A stretch of DNA of 64,000 bases, taken from the NCBI GenBank assembly GCA_016702555.1, contig JADJDV010000006.1:372001-436000 (forward strand). The letters are read 5' to 3'. The position numbers and the translations under genes are program-made. Below the pieces are notes generated by a model. The model ran no database searches, had not been told where the DNA came from, and was given only the letters and a program-made list of their open reading frames with translations. The DNA comes from Burkholderiales bacterium. GTDB taxonomy: Bacteria; Pseudomonadota; Gammaproteobacteria; Burkholderiales; Burkholderiaceae_C. Each line of letters opens with the position of its first letter. The stretch's first letter is position 1. Positions 16,737 through 24,184 of the stretch are shown here, in pieces.

Positions 16737-17043
16737 GGTTTCGTGCTCCTTCGGGAACTTGAAAACCACCGTCAGCGTTTGAACGCGCATCGGGTGGACG
16801 GGGTGTTTCAAACACGTCCGAAGCCGTGCGGCCATCCTCACGGGTAGGCCCACCCCGCCCGAAACCGCGAAGGCAATCGCCGGATGCACCAGCGCCTGCC
16901 AAGGATTCAGACGTGACAAAACCCCGCTTGTCGGTGGGGGTTGCTACCGCTTCGGATGTGGTGTTTGAACGCACCGGGCCACTTGCATGGCTTGCGGCCA
17001 GTGTACTGCCGTGGGACATGAATGTGAAGCTGGGGGTGCTCAT
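16737..17043 (-). other. Ambiguous open frame continuous with the replication gene
   Basis: An ATG at 17043 overlaps the stop of the 47-residue gene (ATGA), like the other starts in this operon, and opens a frame (MSTPSFTFMSHGSTL..., then GASGDCLRGFGRGGPTREDG) that has no stop until 13435, giving 1202 codons in all. It runs through the two small genes in another frame, where its composition becomes Arg/His/Gln-rich, so only the first 100 or so codons look protein-like. Either a short protein whose stop was lost, or a spurious GC-rich frame. About 300 bases otherwise hold no gene. Confidence 0.3.
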
Positions 17044-17183
17044 CGTGCACCTCCTTCCTTGAATCTCGGTTGATGGTTCTCGTATTCATCCACCCACCGT
17101 GCCAGTGATACTGAACGCAGGCGGATCAGGTGGTGGACGAAGCGGAAGGCGCGGCGCAGCGCCGTAGTGATCGGGGGCTTCAT
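17040..17183 (-). CDS. Very small basic island protein (47 aa), unknown
   Basis: MKPPITTALRRAFRFVHHLIRL and a tail VDEYENHQPRFKEGG. Basic with an amphipathic N-terminal helix. Its ATG overlaps the stop of the 83-residue gene (ATGA) and its own stop overlaps the next ATG, which is the main evidence that it is translated. No family recognised. A longer reading from 17255 is rejected because it would overlap the upstream gene by 76 bases. Confidence 0.5.
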   Translation of the reverse strand: MKPPITTALRRAFRFVHHLIRLRSVSLARWVDEYENHQPRFKEGGAR

Positions 17184-17431
17184 CCGCCACCTCCGACCTT
17201 CACCAGGAACGCGCGCACGGCCTCCAGATCGGGCAGGGTGCGGCTGAAATGCCAAGCCCCCACCAGGAAGCCCCCGTCTTGCAGCGCGTGCAGCCAGTGG
17301 CCTTTCATGGCGAGCTGCGCCTGCAACGCGGTGAACGCCTTGCCGTGCTCCGTGCCTGCGGTGACAATCGAGGTGCCAGCCCCGCCTGCCATGTGGTTTC
17401 CGCCCGTGGTGGGCGATTTTTTTTCAACCAT
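17180..17431 (-). CDS. Small island protein (83 aa), unknown
   Basis: MVEKKSPTTGGNHMAGGAG leads into a compact body (EHGKAFTALQAQLAMKGHWLHALQDGGFLVGAWHFSRTLPDLEAVRAFLVKVGGG) that looks like a small alpha/beta protein. It starts 11 bases after the AlpA gene and ends in an ATGA overlap with the next gene. I recognise no family with confidence. Its place beside AlpA suggests that it is part of the early operon. Confidence 0.5.
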   Translation of the reverse strand: MVEKKSPTTGGNHMAGGAGTSIVTAGTEHGKAFTALQAQLAMKGHWLHALQDGGFLVGAWHFSRTLPDLEAVRAFLVKVGGGG

Positions 17432-17442
17432 CGCCGTCCCTT

Positions 17443-17694
17443 TCAGCCTTGCGGAGCGGCGACCAGCGTGCGCTTGGCGTGCAGCGCTTTCACCAGTTCT
17501 CGGATTTGATCCTCGGTGTGCCCGGCGATGCGTGCGGCGTTGATGGCTTGCACTTCATTGGACGGCCAGCCGACGGCGCGCTGACCGATGTTCACCGGTT
17601 TGGTGAACAGGCCGGCGCTGACGGCGCTGTAGATGCTGGCGTGACTGCGGTGCCCGGTTTCCGCTTTGACTGCGGGCATTCGGAGGATCGACAT
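17443..17694 (-). CDS. AlpA-family transcriptional regulator
   Basis: AlpA proteins are small helix-turn-helix regulators of CP4-57/P4-type elements. In E. coli, AlpA activates the integrase gene and excision. The 83-residue product shows the family core: SILRMPAVKAETGHRSHASIYSAVSAGLF (winged HTH, recognition helix around SHASIYSAVSAG), then KPVNIGQRAVGWPSNEVQAI. ATG 17694 is preceded by AAGGA. The earlier in-frame Met at 17757 would double the leader and lie in the repeat-rich control region. It is the first gene of the minus-strand island operon. Confidence 0.8.
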   Translation of the reverse strand: MSILRMPAVKAETGHRSHASIYSAVSAGLFTKPVNIGQRAVGWPSNEVQAINAARIAGHTEDQIRELVKALHAKRTLVAAPQG

Positions 17695-17752
17695 TGGTAC
17701 CCATCCTTGGACGGCCTTGGCTGCCGTTGTTGAGATGGGTCTATCGTCGGTA

Positions 17753-17860
17753 TGCAATCCCCTGCAAGGTCAACCATGCAACCCTTGCAGTTTGCAGAAA
17801 ACCTCATTCCATGCGGGATACAGCGCCATCAGCAACCCCGGTCGTCGTGCAATGCTTGCA
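17753..17860. promoter_or_regulatory. Cluster of TGCAA/TTGCA motifs upstream of alpA
   Basis: Seven copies in 108 bases: TGCAA at 17753, 17763, 17777 and 17848, and TTGCA at 17785, 17792 and 17856. Five fall within 44 bases. On the minus strand TTGACC lies within the cluster (17768-17773). The placement just upstream of alpA suggests operator or iteron sites for AlpA, the HTH protein at 17883 or the replication protein. Confidence 0.5.
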
Positions 17861-17882
17861 CCCCTCTGCACCGCCTCTCGGA

Positions 17883-18344
17883 TCAACCTTTCACCTTCGC
17901 TGCCTTTAGCGCCTTGTCGATAGTCGGGCGCGATACGTCGAAGGCCTTGGAAAGTCGGTTCACTGATTCCCCATACCCACGGTCATACCGTCGGACGATT
18001 TCCATTTCTTGGTCGGCGCTCAGAGCTTTCTTGCCACCCCGTCTGGCCTTTGGCTCATCGACAGGAAGTTCAGATTCATCGAATGCACCGCGCAGCCCGT
18101 GGAAGTCGACAAACTTCTCGAACTGATCGAGGGAGCAAGGAAACCGAATCTCGGGACGGTCGAAGTCGCCTGACATGGATTCGGTGATGACCAGCCACTC
18201 GGTGTGAGTCAGCCCGTGCCCATCTGGCAGTCGCTTGACGTACACGCCATCCTCTTTCACCGATAGCCACGGCACCAGTTCGTCATCAGCCCCAGGCGTA
18301 ATGCCGAACAGCCGAACGAAGTCTCGGTAGGTGATCTGTGCCAT
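17883..18344 (-). CDS. Putative DNA-binding protein with C-terminal HTH, unknown
   Basis: A 153-residue protein. Residues 1-95 are an unrecognised domain (ITYRDFVRLFGITPGADDELVPWL...). After a basic linker (KARRGGKKALS) comes a resolvase/transposase-like helix-turn-helix (SADQEMEIVRRYDRGYGESVNRLSKAFDVSRPTIDKALK), good evidence for DNA binding. Start 18344 (MAQITYRDF) is chosen over an upstream start at 18407 that adds a Gly-rich leader. It lies between int and alpA, so it is a plausible regulator of the element, perhaps acting on the TGCAA cluster next to its end. Confidence 0.55.
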   Translation of the reverse strand: MAQITYRDFVRLFGITPGADDELVPWLSVKEDGVYVKRLPDGHGLTHTEWLVITESMSGDFDRPEIRFPCSLDQFEKFVDFHGLRGAFDESELPVDEPKARRGGKKALSADQEMEIVRRYDRGYGESVNRLSKAFDVSRPTIDKALKAAKVKG

Positions 18345-18444
18345 GCGCCCCCCTGTGGCGCCCTGATGGGTGCCAGCGCCGCCGGGCCAGGGCGTCCCGG
18401 TGTTCACCGCCGGGGATCAGCCGGCGGCTAGGCGTGGCGAAAAC

Positions 18445-19686
18445 TCAAGCGACCCGGTGCAGTGGGATCACGTCGGCGCCGGCCGCCAGCTTGTCGAGGA
18501 AATCAGCCCAGCGCTGCATCATGTCGGTGCGCTGCTTCAAGTACGTGGTTCTGTTGTAGGCCCGACCGTTGGCGTCCTTCACGGCGTGGGCCAGTTGCGC
18601 CTCGATCACCAGCGGATCGCATTCCAGCCGCTCGGCCAGCATGGTGCGGGCCGTGGCCCTGAAACCGTGCCAGGTCTGCATCTCGGGCGTGTAGCCCATC
18701 GACAGCAGCGCCACGCGCACCGCGTTCTCCGACAGCGGCCGCTCATGACTGCGCTCGCCGGGGAACACCTTCACGCCGTGGCCTGTGTAGCCATGAAGCC
18801 CCCGTAGGATTTCCACTGCCTGGCGGGGCAGGGGCACCAAGTGCGGGTCGCCGTTCTCTTTGCCGTCCTTGCTGCGCTTCATCCTGGCGGCTGGGATCGT
18901 CCACAGGCCGGCGTCCAGGTCGATTTCCGACCAGTCGGCCGCGCGCAGTTCACCGGGCCGCTGGAACAGCATGGGGGCTAGTTGCAGCGCCGCGCGCACG
19001 ATGGGGCCGCCCTTGTAAGCACGGATGGCCCGGATCAACTCACCCAGCTTCACCGGGTCGGTGATGGCCGCGAAGTGCTTGCCACGGTAGGGCGACAGCG
19101 CGCCCTTCAGATCGCCGGTGATGTCCCGCTCGGCCCGGCCCGTGGCCACGGCGTAGCGCCACACCTGGCGGGCCAGCATCAAACCCCGGTCGGCCGTCTC
19201 GATGGCGCCGCGTTCCTCCACCTTGCGCAGGGTCGCCAGCAACTCCATCGGGGTCACGTCGGCCATCTTGCGTTCCCCCAGCCAGGGGAACAGGTCGCGT
19301 TCCAACTGCCGCTTGGCGCGCACGGCGTGGGCTTCACTCCACTGCGGCGCCTGCTTGTCGTACCACTCCAGGGCCACCACCTTGAATGAGTCGCCAGCCG
19401 GGTTGTTGGCCGTCAGCTTGGCGACCTTGCGGGTCTGCACCGGGTCGATGCCGTTGGCACGATCCAGCCGGGCCGCGTCGCGCTTCTTGCGTGCGGCTGG
19501 CCCGCCGACCTCGGGATAGCTGCCCAGGGCCAGTCGGGTTTCACTGGCGCCTTTCCTGAACTTCCAGAACCAGCGCTTCGACCCACTGGGGCTGACCTCA
19601 AGGTAAAGCCCGCCGCCATCAGCTAGGCGATGGCGCTTCTTGTCCGGCGGGCAGGTGGCGTTGCGGCATTCAGCGTCGGTGAGCAT
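18445..19686 (-). CDS. P4-type tyrosine recombinase (integrase) of the ssrA island
   Basis: The 413-residue product has an N-terminal DUF4102-type arm-binding domain (KRHRLADGGGLYLEVSPSGSKRW), a SAM-like core-binding domain (about 100-200) and a catalytic domain with R243 (FQRPGELR), H340-x-x-R343 (WHGFR), H367 and nucleophile Y377 (RAYNRTTYL). All catalytic residues are present, so it is probably active. The start is ATG 19686 (MLTDAECRN). An upstream frame to 19806 runs through the repeat array and is not used. The gene reads away from ssrA, 190 bases from its 3' end, as expected for an enzyme that integrates there. Confidence 0.92.
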   Translation of the reverse strand: MLTDAECRNATCPPDKKRHRLADGGGLYLEVSPSGSKRWFWKFRKGASETRLALGSYPEVGGPAARKKRDAARLDRANGIDPVQTRKVAKLTANNPAGDSFKVVALEWYDKQAPQWSEAHAVRAKRQLERDLFPWLGERKMADVTPMELLATLRKVEERGAIETADRGLMLARQVWRYAVATGRAERDITGDLKGALSPYRGKHFAAITDPVKLGELIRAIRAYKGGPIVRAALQLAPMLFQRPGELRAADWSEIDLDAGLWTIPAARMKRSKDGKENGDPHLVPLPRQAVEILRGLHGYTGHGVKVFPGERSHERPLSENAVRVALLSMGYTPEMQTWHGFRATARTMLAERLECDPLVIEAQLAHAVKDANGRAYNRTTYLKQRTDMMQRWADFLDKLAAGADVIPLHRVA

Positions 19687-19699
19687 GCGGGGCACTCCG

Positions 19700-19764
19700 T
19701 GTGGGGAACATGTTCCCCACAAATCTGTGGGGTAGCGGCTTTGTTCCCCACATTGTTCCCCACA
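19700..19764. promoter_or_regulatory. Palindrome and direct repeats in front of the integrase gene
   Basis: TGTGGGGAACA (19700-19710) followed directly by TGTTCCCCACA (19711-19721) is a perfect 22-bp palindrome. Two more TGTTCCCCACA copies follow at 19742-19752 and 19754-19764. The array lies between the integrase start and ssrA and is echoed at 11499-11521. It could be arm-type integrase sites, an excisionase/AlpA site, or an operator controlling int. Confidence 0.65.
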
Positions 19765-19828
19765 GATCAACTGGCTGTCAATGGCGCTCCTTGTCCTGTA
19801 TTGCACGGTAAACTATTGATTTACCAAA

Positions 19829-19864
19829 TAAAAAGGCCGTCAGATGTATGTCTCTGACGGCCTT
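19829..19864 (-). terminator. Intrinsic terminator downstream of ssrA
   Basis: On the minus strand AAGGCCGTCAGA (19864-19853) and TCTGACGGCCTT (19844-19833) form a perfect 12-bp stem followed by a T-run. It lies just beyond the tmRNA 3' end. If the att core is inside the tmRNA 3' end, this terminator was brought in by the island. Confidence 0.9.
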
Positions 19865-19876
19865 TGTATTGAGTGA

Positions 19877-20251
19877 TGGTGGAGCTGGGGGGATTCGAAC
19901 CCCCGTCCGCGAATCTTCCACGCCCAGTTCTACATGCTTAGCGGTCTGATTTAAGTCTCGCCATCCCGGTCGCGCAGTCGCACGCTACCGGGGCAGCCAG
20001 CGTCCTTGAATCTCGTTCACGCCCAAGGCGCCCGGACATGAACCAGCCGATGTGAATTCCCCCGCAGCCTGGAGGTCTTGCGACCCCCTTGCCCAGCCCA
20101 TCGGCCTGCTGTTGCGAGGCTCACCGGTGTTTAGGCGGCGAGTGCGAAACGTTCGTCGTTTGCAGTTAGTTTTTTCAGCGGATTAACGAGGTGACTGAAC
20201 CTCGGCATGCCCTGAGGCGATTCCAACCCACGTCGAAACCAATGCAGCCCC
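19877..20251 (-). ncRNA. ssrA: Transfer-messenger RNA (tmRNA)
   Basis: tmRNA rescues stalled ribosomes and adds a degradation tag. Acceptor arms GGGGCTG (5' end at 20251) and CAGCTCC pair with one G-U, followed by A and an encoded CCA (19879-19877). The T-arm GGGGGTTCGAATCCCCC and the conserved TTTCGACGTGGG near the 5' end are present. The tag frame runs from the resume codon GCA at 20163 to TAA at 20131 and encodes ANDERFALAA. The length of 375 bases is typical. SspB, encoded in this window, recognises such tags. The 3' end is the integration target of the adjacent island. Confidence 0.97.
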
Positions 20252-20261
20252 TGGACCGCAT

Positions 20262-20290
20262 ATTTTAGGCCGGATCGAGCAGATTCAAGA
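20262..20290 (-). promoter_or_regulatory. Promoter of ssrA embedded in the end of gph
   Basis: On the minus strand TCTTGA (20290-20285; alternatively TTGAAT one register on), a 17-base spacer, then TAAAAT (20267-20262). The first three bases of the -10 box are the gph stop codon TAA. The predicted start falls about 7-11 bases later, at or just before the mature tmRNA 5' end (20251). Confidence 0.55.
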
Positions 20291-20930
20291 GCTGCAGCGG
20301 TGAATCGATGGCGGCGTCGGCTGGCCATCGGGCCGGGTCGGCGTCGGGGCCGAGGTAGCCGTAGCATGCCGCGACGGTGGCCATGCGCGCGGCCCGGCCG
20401 GCCAGCATGTCGCGCTCGTCGTCGCCGACGTAGAGGCAGTGGCGCGGCTCGACACCGACCTGGCGCATCGCCTCTTGCAGTGGCGCCGGGTGCGGCTTGG
20501 CGTGCGGCGTGGTGTCGCCGCTGACGATGGTGCGGGCACTGGCGAAGAGGGCCATCGAGGCTGTGAGTGGCGCGGTGAAGCGACGCGACTTGTTGGTGAC
20601 CACGCCCCAGGCCAGGCCGCGCTGTTGCAGCTTGGCAAGCAGTTGGTCGACCTCAGCGAAGGGCTGCGTGAGCTGGGTCAGCCGACGCTCGTAGTTGGCG
20701 AAGAATTCCTGCTTGAGGGCAGCGAAATCCGGATGTTCGGGTGTGACGCCGAAGGCCACGCCGAGCATGCCGCGCGCGCCGGAGCCGGCGCTGCTGCGGT
20801 AACGCTCCGAGGGCAGCGATTCCAGGCCGCGGCGAACCCGCATCTCGTCGGCAGCCAGGCCGAGGTCGAGCGCGCTGTCGACGAGCGTGCCATCGAGGTC
20901 GAACAACACGCAGCGGATGTCGCGAAACAT
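20265..20930 (-). CDS. gph: Phosphoglycolate phosphatase (HAD superfamily)
   Basis: Gph dephosphorylates 2-phosphoglycolate, formed for example during DNA end repair. The 221-residue product has HAD motif I FDLDGTLVDSA (nucleophile Asp in DLDGT), motif II in VVTNKSRR, motif III Lys in HAKPHPAPL and motif IV VGDDERDMLAG. The cap domain is the alpha-helical C1 type. It lies 7 bases downstream of ubiG, the usual ubiG-gph pair of proteobacteria, and 13 bases before the tmRNA 5' end. The HAD family contains close pyrophosphatase relatives, so the exact substrate rests on context. Confidence 0.88.
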   Translation of the reverse strand: MFRDIRCVLFDLDGTLVDSALDLGLAADEMRVRRGLESLPSERYRSSAGSGARGMLGVAFGVTPEHPDFAALKQEFFANYERRLTQLTQPFAEVDQLLAKLQQRGLAWGVVTNKSRRFTAPLTASMALFASARTIVSGDTTPHAKPHPAPLQEAMRQVGVEPRHCLYVGDDERDMLAGRAARMATVAACYGYLGPDADPARWPADAAIDSPLQLLNLLDPA

Positions 20931-20937
20931 GGGCGGT

Positions 20938-21657
20938 TCAGTCGGTGGTGGCCAGCGGCTTGCGCGCCGCGATCATGTAGTTGACGCTGGTGTCGGTGCT
21001 GAGGCGAAAACGCCGCGTGATCGGGTTGTATTCGAGCCCGCGGCTGGTCTGCAGGTCGAGCCCGGCGGCGCGACAAAAGCGCCCCAGTTCGCTCGGCCGC
21101 AGCAAGCGCGCATATTCGTGTGTGCCGCGCGGCACCAGGTTCAGCAGGTATTCGGCGCCGACGATGGCCAGCAGAAAGGATTTCGGGTTGCGGTTGATGG
21201 TGGAGAAGAACACCCAGCCCCCTGGCCGCACCAGCGTGGCGCAAGCGTTGACGATCGAGGCCGGATCGGGCACGTGCTCGAGCATTTCCATGCAGGTGAC
21301 GGTGTCGAACTGCCCGGGCATTTCCTCGGCCAGTGCCTCGGCGGCGATCTGGCGATAGGTCAGGCCCGGCAACTGCGCTTCGAGTGCATGCAACTGCGCC
21401 ACCTTAAGCGACTTGTCGGCCAGATCGATGCCCAGTACGTCGGCGCCCTTGCGCGCCATCGACTCCGCCAGGATGCCGCCGCCGCAGCCGACGTCCAGCA
21501 CGCGCTGGCCGTTCAAGGGGCTGATGGAGTCGATCCAATCCAGCCGCAGCGGGTTGATCTGGTGCAGCGGCGCGAATTCGCCTTCCAGGTCCCACCAGCG
21601 GTGGGCCAGCGCGGAAAACTTGGCCAGTTCGGCCGGATCGACGTTGGCGGTGTCCAT
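20938..21657 (-). CDS. ubiG: Ubiquinone biosynthesis O-methyltransferase
   Basis: UbiG performs both O-methylation steps of ubiquinone synthesis with S-adenosylmethionine. The 239-residue protein begins with the family N-terminus [37 protein letters not shown], has SAM motif [17 protein letters not shown], the acidic loop [10 protein letters not shown], and the motif [11 protein letters not shown]. The start at 21657 (MDTANVDP) is chosen. Two upstream Met codons (21666, 21717) are possible but add residues absent from the family. It operates with gph downstream, and its quinone product feeds the bc1 complex encoded by petABC. Confidence 0.94.
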   Translation of the reverse strand: MDTANVDPAELAKFSALAHRWWDLEGEFAPLHQINPLRLDWIDSISPLNGQRVLDVGCGGGILAESMARKGADVLGIDLADKSLKVAQLHALEAQLPGLTYRQIAAEALAEEMPGQFDTVTCMEMLEHVPDPASIVNACATLVRPGGWVFFSTINRNPKSFLLAIVGAEYLLNLVPRGTHEYARLLRPSELGRFCRAAGLDLQTSRGLEYNPITRRFRLSTDTSVNYMIAARKPLATTD

Positions 21658-21679
21658 GGCGCGCATTGTCCCATGGCGC

Positions 21680-22897
21680 TCATGGCGACAGACCGTGCAG
21701 GCGTGCGAAACGCTCACGCTCGGCGCGCACGGCCTGCTCGGTGATGCAGCGCCGCGGCGGGGCGCGGCCGATGTCGCTCCAGAGCTGGCGATAACTGTCG
21801 CTCTGGTAGGGGTCGACGACGACGTAGCCAGCCTGCATCGGGCAACTTGCGGTGTCGGCGCAGTCGTGCCAGGTGGCGCCGTAGATCACGCGACCATCGC
21901 GGGTCAGACCCGGAAAAGCGGTGACCAGCACCCGATGCTTGGTGTGGAGCAGGCGCGCGGAGCGGCGCAGCTCGGGGTCGTGGATGAACACATGCCCGAA
22001 GTCGCTGTAGGTGAGCCAGGGCGCGCCGCGGTCGCGTGCAAAGCCGAATACCGCCTTGCCGGGTGATTCCCCCAGGTCGGCGCGTGGGTCGCAGGGATGC
22101 TCAGTGGCGTCGGCTGGCGTGGCCAGGCCGTAGACCCGCATCGACGGCCGGCCCTGGCGCGGCGCTTGCGGGATGGCCGAGAACTCGCTGCCGTCCACCG
22201 AGAGCATGGGCAGGGCATAGACGTTGCCATCGGTTGCGGCGCGACCACCGCAGATGAAGCGAGGACCGGTGTTGCTGACGACCTGGGCGCTGCGGCCATC
22301 GTCCCGCACGCCGATGGTGGCGATCTGCAAGGGCCCGACGCCCTGGCTGTCGGCATCGGCGTTCTGTGGCCAGCTGAGCGAGCGGATGTGGATGAGTGTG
22401 CCGGCGGACTCGGTCGACCCCGCCGCCAGCTCGGACGCGGCAGCGTAGAAACCCGTCATGCCGCCACGGAACAGCGGCCTGGCCTGGGTTTGCAGGCGCA
22501 GCACATCGGCGAAGCGGTAGTGCTCGCCGGTGACGTCGACCAGGTAACGCCAGCTGCCCTGCACCGGAAAAGCCTCGTTGGAAAACGGCGTGCGATGGGC
22601 TTTGATGTGGCCGGATGACCCGGCAGGCAACTCCATCAGGCTGACTTTGCCCAGCTGCGCGCCCGAATAGGAGCGCAGGATGAAGCGCCCGTCGGGGCTG
22701 ACGCGCTCGTAGGTGCCCAGTGCGGCCACGCCCTGGGCGTTGGCGCCGACTTCAGTTGCATCCAGGGGCAGATAGGTCTGCGGTGCGATGCAGGCGTCGG
22801 CGCCCGCGTCCTGCGCCGTGTGGCCGAGCGTGCTGGTCAGCGCCAGCGCAAGACAAGCCAGCGGTGTGGTAACTGAACGCCACGAGGTCAGGGACAT
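21680..22897 (-). CDS. Secreted protein, beta-propeller-like, unknown function
   Basis: A 405-residue protein with a cleavable signal peptide ([29 protein letters not shown]). The mature part has repeated beta-rich segments with conserved turns ([44 protein letters not shown]) that resemble WD40/PD40 propeller blades, and several Cys ([21 protein letters not shown]) suited to periplasmic disulfides. It overlaps the upstream gene by 10 bases, so the two are translationally linked. No enzymatic motif is recognised. Downstream ubiG starts only 22 bases after its end. Confidence 0.6.
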   Translation of the reverse strand: MSLTSWRSVTTPLACLALALTSTLGHTAQDAGADACIAPQTYLPLDATEVGANAQGVAALGTYERVSPDGRFILRSYSGAQLGKVSLMELPAGSSGHIKAHRTPFSNEAFPVQGSWRYLVDVTGEHYRFADVLRLQTQARPLFRGGMTGFYAAASELAAGSTESAGTLIHIRSLSWPQNADADSQGVGPLQIATIGVRDDGRSAQVVSNTGPRFICGGRAATDGNVYALPMLSVDGSEFSAIPQAPRQGRPSMRVYGLATPADATEHPCDPRADLGESPGKAVFGFARDRGAPWLTYSDFGHVFIHDPELRRSARLLHTKHRVLVTAFPGLTRDGRVIYGATWHDCADTASCPMQAGYVVVDPYQSDSYRQLWSDIGRAPPRRCITEQAVRAERERFARLHGLSP

Positions 22898-23430
22898 GGC
22901 ACCTGCTCCAGATCGATGCGGCGCGCGTCCAGCAACTGCAGCCAGGCGGCGTCGGGCATCACGCCCAGAATCGGCCAGGGATGGCCGTGGCCACAACGCG
23001 CGAGCACGGTGGCGGGTGCGTGGTTCAGCACCCCGCAGGCTTTGGCAAGTTCCATTGGCAGGATGGGCGCGGTGCGCAGTTCGGGTAACTCGGCGACGCC
23101 TACCGCGGCCTGCCATTCGGCTTCGGGCACGCGCGGATCGCGCCAGGCGCTGACCTGGAACCCGGCCGCCCGTGCACTCGCGGCCATGCGCCGCCATTCG
23201 CGCAGCGCGTAAGGCATGCGCGGCGACAGCACGATCTGGGCAATCGTCTGCGCCGTGGCCGGCGCACCAGGCAGATCGGCGCTGAAATCGCAGCGGGAGT
23301 TCATGTCGGCGGCCCAGGTATTTCCCGTCCAAGCTGCGCCCCAACCCAGCAAGCCGCTGCAAATCAGCCCATGCACGAGGCGCCGGTAACGCAATCCGTC
23401 GCCATTTCGCACGACTTCGAATCTCGCCAT
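22888..23430 (-). CDS. Exported or membrane-anchored protein, unknown function
   Basis: A 180-residue protein with a basic N-terminus and one hydrophobic segment (RLVHGLICSGLLGWGAAWTG) that may be a signal peptide or anchor, followed by a periplasmic domain (ATAQTIAQIVLSPRMPYALREWRRMAASARAAGFQVSAWRDPRVP) with conserved-looking Cys (ACGV, ARCGHGHPW). It overlaps the downstream secreted protein by 10 bases, so the pair probably acts together. The ompA terminator separates it from ompA. I do not recognise the family. Confidence 0.55.
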   Translation of the reverse strand: MARFEVVRNGDGLRYRRLVHGLICSGLLGWGAAWTGNTWAADMNSRCDFSADLPGAPATAQTIAQIVLSPRMPYALREWRRMAASARAAGFQVSAWRDPRVPEAEWQAAVGVAELPELRTAPILPMELAKACGVLNHAPATVLARCGHGHPWPILGVMPDAAWLQLLDARRIDLEQVPCP

Positions 23431-23439
23431 CCGTGAGCC

Positions 23440-23477
23440 AAAAACAAAAAAGCCCGGGAGCTTGCGCTCCCAAGGCT
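23440..23477 (-). terminator. Intrinsic terminator of ompA
   Basis: On the minus strand AGCC..GGGAGC (23477-23466) pairs with GCTCCC.GGCT (23461-23451) around a GCAA tetraloop, with a small internal bulge, followed by TTTTTGTTTTT. It lies 29 bases beyond the ompA stop. Confidence 0.88.
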
Positions 23478-23505
23478 TTTTAAGTGTCGTCCGATGGGTT
23501 TCGGA

Positions 23506-24168
23506 TTACTTGGTGGCGCGGGTGCCGACCACTTCCACTTCCACGCGACGGTTCTTGGCGCGGCCTTCGGCGGTGCGGTTGTCAGCGATCGGCTGCTTCT
23601 CGCCCTTGCCTTCGGTGTAGATGCGGTTGCGCTCGATGCCCTTGGACACCAGGTAGGCCTTCACGGCTTCGGCGCGACGCACCGACAGACGCTGGTTGTA
23701 GGCGTCCGAGCCGACCGAGTCGGTGTGGCCGACGGCGATGATCACTTCCAGGTTGATGTCCTTGATCTTGCCGACCAGGTCGTCCAGCTTGGCGCGGCCT
23801 TCGGGCTTCAGCACCGACTTGTCGAAGTCGAAGAAGGCGTCGGCGGCGTAGGTCACCTTCTGGGCAGCCACGGGAGCCGGGGCGGGAGCCGGGGCCGGCT
23901 TGGCGGCAGGTGCCGGGGCCGGGGCGGCGACAGGTGCCGGAGCCGGAGCAGCCTTCGGTGCTTCCAGGGCGCCATCGCAGCCCGGAGCGGCGGTGGCCGG
24001 GGTCCAGAAGGCGTCGCGCCAGCACAGTTCGTTGGTGCCGTTCTTCCAGATCAGGTTGCTGTGGCCGTTGCGCCAGTTGTCGGAGTTGATTGTCGAACCA
24101 GCTGCGAAGGCGGAACCAGCCACGGTTGCAACAGCGAATGCGATCGCTACTTTGTTGAGTTTCTTCAT
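23506..24168 (-). CDS. ompA: OmpA-family outer-membrane/peptidoglycan-linking protein
   Basis: The 220-residue precursor has a signal peptide (MKKLNKVAIAFAVATVAGSAFA), a short domain too small for a beta-barrel (NWRNGHSNLIWKNGTNELCWRD, with a Trp/Asn pattern and two Cys), a Pro-Ala linker and an OmpA-C peptidoglycan-binding domain (about 110-215) with DAFFDFDKSVLKPEG, VGHTDSVGSDAYNQRLSVRRAEAVKAYL and NRRVEVEVVG. It probably tethers the outer membrane to peptidoglycan. Start 24168 follows AGGAGAACC. It is divergent from gyrA with its own terminator, and the leader contains a terminator-like hairpin. Confidence 0.9.
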   Translation of the reverse strand: MKKLNKVAIAFAVATVAGSAFAAGSTINSDNWRNGHSNLIWKNGTNELCWRDAFWTPATAAPGCDGALEAPKAAPAPAPVAAPAPAPAAKPAPAPAPAPVAAQKVTYAADAFFDFDKSVLKPEGRAKLDDLVGKIKDINLEVIIAVGHTDSVGSDAYNQRLSVRRAEAVKAYLVSKGIERNRIYTEGKGEKQPIADNRTAEGRAKNRRVEVEVVGTRATK

Positions 24169-24184
24169 GGTTCTCCTCATGGGG

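Larger units (their letters stand above)
11424..19890. mobile_element. CP4-57/P4-like integrative element at ssrA
   Basis: About 8.5 kb between the ssrA 3' end (right) and a candidate att remnant (left). It has a P4-type tyrosine integrase reading away from ssrA, an AlpA regulator, a YfjI-like Toprim/DUF3987 protein, an SSB-like protein and several small unknown genes, all on the minus strand. E. coli CP4-57 also carries alpA and yfjI and sits in ssrA, so the site and gene set agree. There are no capsid, packaging or conjugation genes. Repeats of TGTTCCCCACA occur near both ends. The boundaries are estimates: right 19,877-19,890, left 11,424-11,446. Confidence 0.75.

Noticed and set aside
10140..19686. 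A multi-gene phage-defence system in the island
   Set aside because: Apart from the Fic protein, which lies outside the inferred boundary, no nuclease, ATPase or other defence-type effector is recognisable; the island genes look like replication and control functions.
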